Positions 60,343 through 64,000 of a stretch of DNA of 64,000 bases are shown here, piece by piece. A model generated the notes under the pieces. The model was not told the origin of the DNA and did no database searches. It saw only the letters and a list, made by a program, of their open reading frames with translations. Position 1 is the first letter of the stretch. Every line of letters starts with the position of its first letter. The stretch spans positions 9,283,374-9,347,373 of the forward strand of contig LS997567.1 in NCBI GenBank assembly GCA_000469685.2, given 5' to 3'. Both the position numbers and the translations under genes were made by a program. Source of the stretch: Haemonchus contortus (taxonomy: Eukaryota > Nematoda > Chromadorea > Rhabditida > Trichostrongylidae).

Positions 60343-62200
60343 AAAGGCACAGTTCACGACAATTCGGGGTAATCCAGATTATGACGAAAAATTTATAATA
60401 AGTTACGTAGGTTGCCTTTTATATTTTGGGATTAGAGAACAAAAATAAATATTAAACATTGAAAATCGCGTTACTGCTTTTCAAAAATCTCCACATTAAG
60501 ATCTATGCACTTTCACATGCGTTCGAACCAATTGTAGAAGCACTTCTGCCACTCTGATTGAGGTAACTCTAAAACATGCATTCTGAACGCATCAAAGCTT
60601 CTTCAGATGTCGAAAAACGTTGACCTCTCATTTTATTTTTTACGTACGGGATCAGAAGAAGTCACCCGGGGACTATATGGCTTATGATTCATCGATCGTT
60701 GTTTTGACTGGTAAAAAAATGCAGTTGATTGAGCCGATGTGTGGGAGCTCGCATTGTCGTGGTGGTGAATAATCCGTCTTCGGTAGTTGGTTTGCTTGAT
60801 TTCTTGGAAGACAACTGGCAAACAAATGGTTGTATTCCACTCAGAATTGACTGTTCTGCTTGTCCTAGTGGTACAGTTGCGACATGTCCAGTTTTTCCAA
60901 AAAAACAGGAGAGAAATTGCTTGGAAGTGCTTGGTGCGCGGACAGCTTCTGTTGGATTTCGCTCATCTTGAAATACCCATACCGTCGACTGCTCTTTACT
61001 TTTGGACGCATACGCGTAAACCTATTATGAATCACCTGTCGCGATGTCATAGACGTGTCGAAGCACTGCGACCGTATTTTTTGAGCATTTCTTTCGACAA
61101 GTCGACACGAGTCCTTTTTTGGGGGGATTGACAAATTTTTCAAAAACAAATTTTTTTACAGTCAAATTTTCATGTAATATTGAATGCATAATAGTCCCTT
61201 CAATGCCTAAGGTTGTCTCAACCTCGCGATAGGTCACATGACGATCTTGTTATATTAGTTTGCGCACAGCATCGGAACAACAACTGATTTTGGAGACCTC
61301 CACGGAATTCGTCTCGGAGTGAACTACGACCTCGTGTGATTTCATACCATCGAGAAGCACAGGTTTTTGATGGAGCCTCATTGCCAGAGCGGGAGGTTAG
61401 GGGCGAAGGAGGCCTATGTGGGGGGTGGGACGTCTAGGGTCTGAGTAAATTATTTAAGTCAGTGTAAACAACACGAAGAGCGCTCATATGTCAAAACGTT
61501 CTGAGTAAGTATGACTTCAAAAGAGTCAAACTTTACGATAGAGCTGTCAATTGCCAGCTTGCAACACTAAGGTTGCTCAATCCCGAACTATAAAAGGCAA
61601 CCCTCGTAGAAAATGGTGCGATGAAGGCGGAGGAACTGCGTGTATCGCTATCTCCAAAAAGAAATAAATTTTCGAAAAATCGTTAAAAATGGAACTGGAC
61701 GAGAATGAGATAAGAAAAATGAAGGATGGGGCCTTTGGACGAGCTATACAATGTGTCTCGTTGTGTAAATGTGAGTCCTGGTGCGAATAGCTGACTACGG
61801 TAAGCAGAAATTCATTCACTCATAAGCATAAGTTAACAAAAAAACCCTAGTAACAGAAAAATAGCCCCTTCTTTGGCCTCTCGAGGTAGAAAACTAGAAC
61901 AAGGATCGCAGCAGCAAAAAAAAGAGTATAAAAGAATGGGAGAAAAACACCACCTCATCACTCGTCGACCAGCTGATTGTGGTGGGTCTTAGAACCAATA
62001 TTGCAATCTGTACCGCCTCGACACTAGTCTGACGTGACATCGATCGAGGGTAGGGGAGTCCGGACGATCCGGTACGGTTCCCACTATGATCTAGCTGTTG
62101 AGTTTTGGGACACGACAGCGTCCCTCCTGTTTCTTTGGGGGCCACTGGGTATTCCTAGGGGGAGAATTCAGAATCCATTTTTATCGTGAACTATGCCTTT
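60343..62200. mobile_element. MITE copy C (AAAGGCACAGTTCACG family) split by a mariner
   Basis: The ends are TTAAAGGCACAGTTCACGAC and TTATCGTGAACTATGCCTTT. The right half (61570-62190) is the reverse complement of the shared region of copies A and B (GACGAGCTATACAATGTG, TTCATTCACTCATAAGCATA). The left end is followed after about 65 bp by a mariner remnant at 60410. No gene. Confidence 0.75.
60410..61340 (-). mobile_element. mariner remnant inside MITE copy C, minus strand
   Basis: It starts GGTTGCCTTTTATATTTTGG after TA (60408-60409). Minus-strand frames give GRPKS, DRHVTYREVETTLGI, MHSILHENLTVKK, RSMTSRQVIHNRF, TVALGEDEL-like weak parts, PVVFQEIKQTNYRRRIIHHH and DNASSHTSAQ, which holds the second catalytic Asp. 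It is longer than the paralogue at 47004 but frameshifted, and the N-terminal end is lost. Confidence 0.8.
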
Positions 62201-62447
62201 GATGGACCGAGTAGCAATACAACTGTAGATTTGAGACATAGAACAGGAGAATTTCTGCGCTGCAGTGACGTCGTGCGCCTTATCCCACCAGTCGCGATTG
62301 CCGCTTCTCATACTGTGCCTGTAGGACCAAAGTACGAAGAGTTTTATGGGTAAAAGCTCAGTATAACTGCGTTGCACAGACAAACATACAAAGTACGTCA
62401 TATTATGTGAAAAGCTGTTCGTTCAGAGGCTAATATTCTTGGGTGAA

Positions 62448-62561
62448 ATGGCATCAAAATGCCTTATAATAACATTGGCACTGATATTAATACTAGTGGA
62501 GAGTTCGTCACTACATCGGAGCAGCGATTCCATTGACGTCGATGTGAAAAATAAGGGGGCG
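62448..62561 (+). CDS. first exon of a secreted nematode protein (signal peptide)
   Basis: The ATG at 62448 starts MASKCLIITLALILILVESS, a clear signal peptide with a hydrophobic core of about 12 residues, followed by a polar segment SLHRSSDSIDVDVKNKGA. The donor GCG|GTAAGT leaves phase 0. I infer that it belongs to the same gene as the C6-domain exon at 62946, about 385 bases downstream. The direct join is out of phase, so one small exon lies between them. Confidence 0.6.
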
Positions 62562-62945
62562 GTAAGTGCATTCACTCAAGCCTTCAAAATAGAAAAGCCT
62601 CCTTATCACTTAACAATTGATGTGAGTTTAGATTCAAGCCTTTCTACTGCAACAATTTACAAAGTTTTATATCGGAAAGCATGGCACTAATCGTAGTATG
62701 GTCTCACTACATCGAGCTGGATACGGTCTCTGGGCAGGACGAAACAGGATGGAAGAGCAACTCCGAAAAAAAGTTGGTTAATCTGAAGACTACAGTAGAA
62801 AAATTCCTCACTCGATTTCGATTATTTCAGAGACAAGGTTGGTCACATGCAATGGGCAGGTAGAAATCACTGTTTTCTCAGCACAGACAAACTTGATCAA
62901 TTTGTAAAACCGTCAAAATCCTTGTATTTGTACTGTATAATTTAG

Positions 62946-63130
62946 ATTGCGCTTCAACATCATGCACAATGCCATCCATTGGAAATGGCCCACCTGCATT
63001 TGGTGGTCTTATCTCGAATAATATGCAGTTTTCAATCAGCTCAGACCCCTGCCCCCAACTAACAATCACATGTACAGGAGGAGGAATGGCAATTATCGAG
63101 ACTAATACACCTACGGAGATGGGCATGATG
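62946..63130 (+). CDS. C6-domain (DUF281-type) exon of the secreted protein
   Basis: After TATAATTTAG the frame reads CASTSCTMPSIGNGPPAF, then NNMQFSISSDPCPQLTITC and TGGGMAIIETN. The paired CxxxxC start and the DPCP-x-LTITC-xG core are the pattern of the C6 domain of secreted nematode proteins, whose function is unknown. Four Cys are visible (positions 2, 7, about 37 and 43 of the exon); the remaining two would lie further on. A donor ATG|GTCAGC at 63131 is likely. The next exon is not seen: a mariner remnant begins 30 bases later. A 7-base microexon AGACAAG at about 62834 would fit the phase from exon 1, but this is speculative. Confidence 0.55.
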
Positions 63131-63159
63131 GTCAGCTGTTCATTAATATATTTTTATTA

Positions 63160-63953
63160 GGTTGGTAAGAAATGTCTACGACAAAAAAGCAAATAGTAGA
63201 AATTTTTGTGTGGTCAATGTGGACAAGATAGCGAGGTTCATAAACTTCCAGGACATTTCACGGGAGATCAACACATGTGTAAACAAGGGCAGGCATGTGT
63301 GCTTCCGGAACTTTACCATCGATGAATGGACAACACCAGATTCGCATCATCACCTTCTACCAGGCAGTCAAAGGAAAAACGCAGGAGTAGTGGCTGATAT
63401 TATCAGCGATTCGCGCTCGCTGGAGGGACTGTTTACCGCCTAACGGCAACAGTTGGTTGGACCGCTTCGCTGTTTTTGATACTAGACTTCGAGATAATGC
63501 AAGCATCGTCCCTCGGTTTTGTGGAGCGTGAAGAGAACGTGGTCAGAGAAAGACGACCAAATCAATAAATTGGGTAGAAATGCAGAACGACGACGCACGT
63601 CGGCATTTCACTTTAGACACCCTCCGAAATCCACGCCTGGTTCCAGGTGGTTCATCGATCGTACTTCCGGGAGGTTGTTCCTTTTGATTACCATTTGTTC
63701 CGCCTTCTCAAGCATCTCTTTGTGCTAAAAAAGTTCGTAACCTAATATGGTCCGAAAGCGGCAGTCAATGATTTCTATGAGTCACAGTTTCCCGACTTCT
63801 GGACAAGAGGCATAAGTGAGTTGCTCAAAGGATAAGGGGAAGCTACTGATATTCCTGGTTATTATATAATACATCTAATATTTGATTACACTGGAAAATT
63901 CTAGAGACTAACCCAGAATGACGTTCTTTTTGTAGCTGACTTTCTTACCAACC
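63160..63953 (+). mobile_element. internally deleted mariner remnant with TIRs and TA duplication
   Basis: The ends GGTTGGTAAGAAAT / ACTTTCTTACCAACC are flanked by TA (63158-63159, 63954-63955). The 794-bp body keeps the 3' part of a transposase: PFDYHLFRLLKHLF at about 63670-63715 and FYESQFPDFWTRGISELLKG at about 63773-63835. The 5' part has no transposase likeness that I can confirm. Not functional. Confidence 0.8.
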
Positions 63954-64000
63954 TATCACATCTACACTGTTTTCAAGAGGAAGAAACATCACAAGGGAAA

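Overview
The window is nuclear DNA of a nematode. It most resembles a strongylid (hookworm-like) genome. Evidence: nematode-style splice sites, one animal multi-exon gene with large introns, a nematode C6-domain secreted protein, and RTE-type and Penelope-like retroelements of kinds I associate with strongylids. The genus is an inference I cannot test here. There are no bacterial operons, CRISPR arrays, rRNA genes or convincing functional tRNA genes.

The central gene is a DPF/requiem-family (d4, dpff-1-like) double-PHD-finger protein on the + strand, from about 15.66 kb to 45.58 kb. I place seven exons by splice sites, reading phase and conserved motifs: 15662-15759, 24615-24859, 34198-34432, 34587-34676, 34807-34926, 44862-44974 and 45416-45577. 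They encode the requiem N-terminal domain, an acidic/basic linker, a C2H2 zinc finger and tandem PHD fingers. About 1.06 kb of coding sequence lies in 29.9 kb. The phases show that at least one small exon is still missing in the second intron. A poly(A) signal lies at 46294. In human cells this family is a BAF chromatin-remodelling subunit that reads acylated histone H3.

Two other genes are glimpsed at the edges. A possible first exon of an SRAP/HMCES-like protein is at 225. A secreted C6-domain protein at 62.4-63.1 kb has a mariner remnant directly after its C6 exon.

Almost everything else is transposable-element sequence, often nested. 0-15 kb: a BEL/Pao remnant at 3.6-4.7 kb, a long-terminal-inverted-repeat family interrupted by a 1.1-kb MULE-like element with a 9-bp target duplication, hAT-like fold-back MITEs with 8-bp duplications, and a MULE-like MITE nested in a palindrome. 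16-24 kb (intron 1): a Harbinger-like element with tRNA-like arms, two head-to-head Penelope-like elements, and an RTE copy inside a MITE. 25-34 kb (intron 2): a Tc1/mariner remnant, RTE fragments, a 128-bp minisatellite and a second Harbinger-like copy. 35-45 kb (intron 5): a TIR element holding a retroposed insert with a 15-bp duplication, more minisatellite, an RTE 5' fragment, a Tc1-like copy and a full-length dead mariner. 46-64 kb: mariner remnants, two more tRNA-armed elements, a longer RTE copy and a MITE split by a mariner.

The most unusual feature is the set of elements with TAA/TTA target duplications whose long inverted repeats carry tRNA-like sequences with recognisable A and B boxes.
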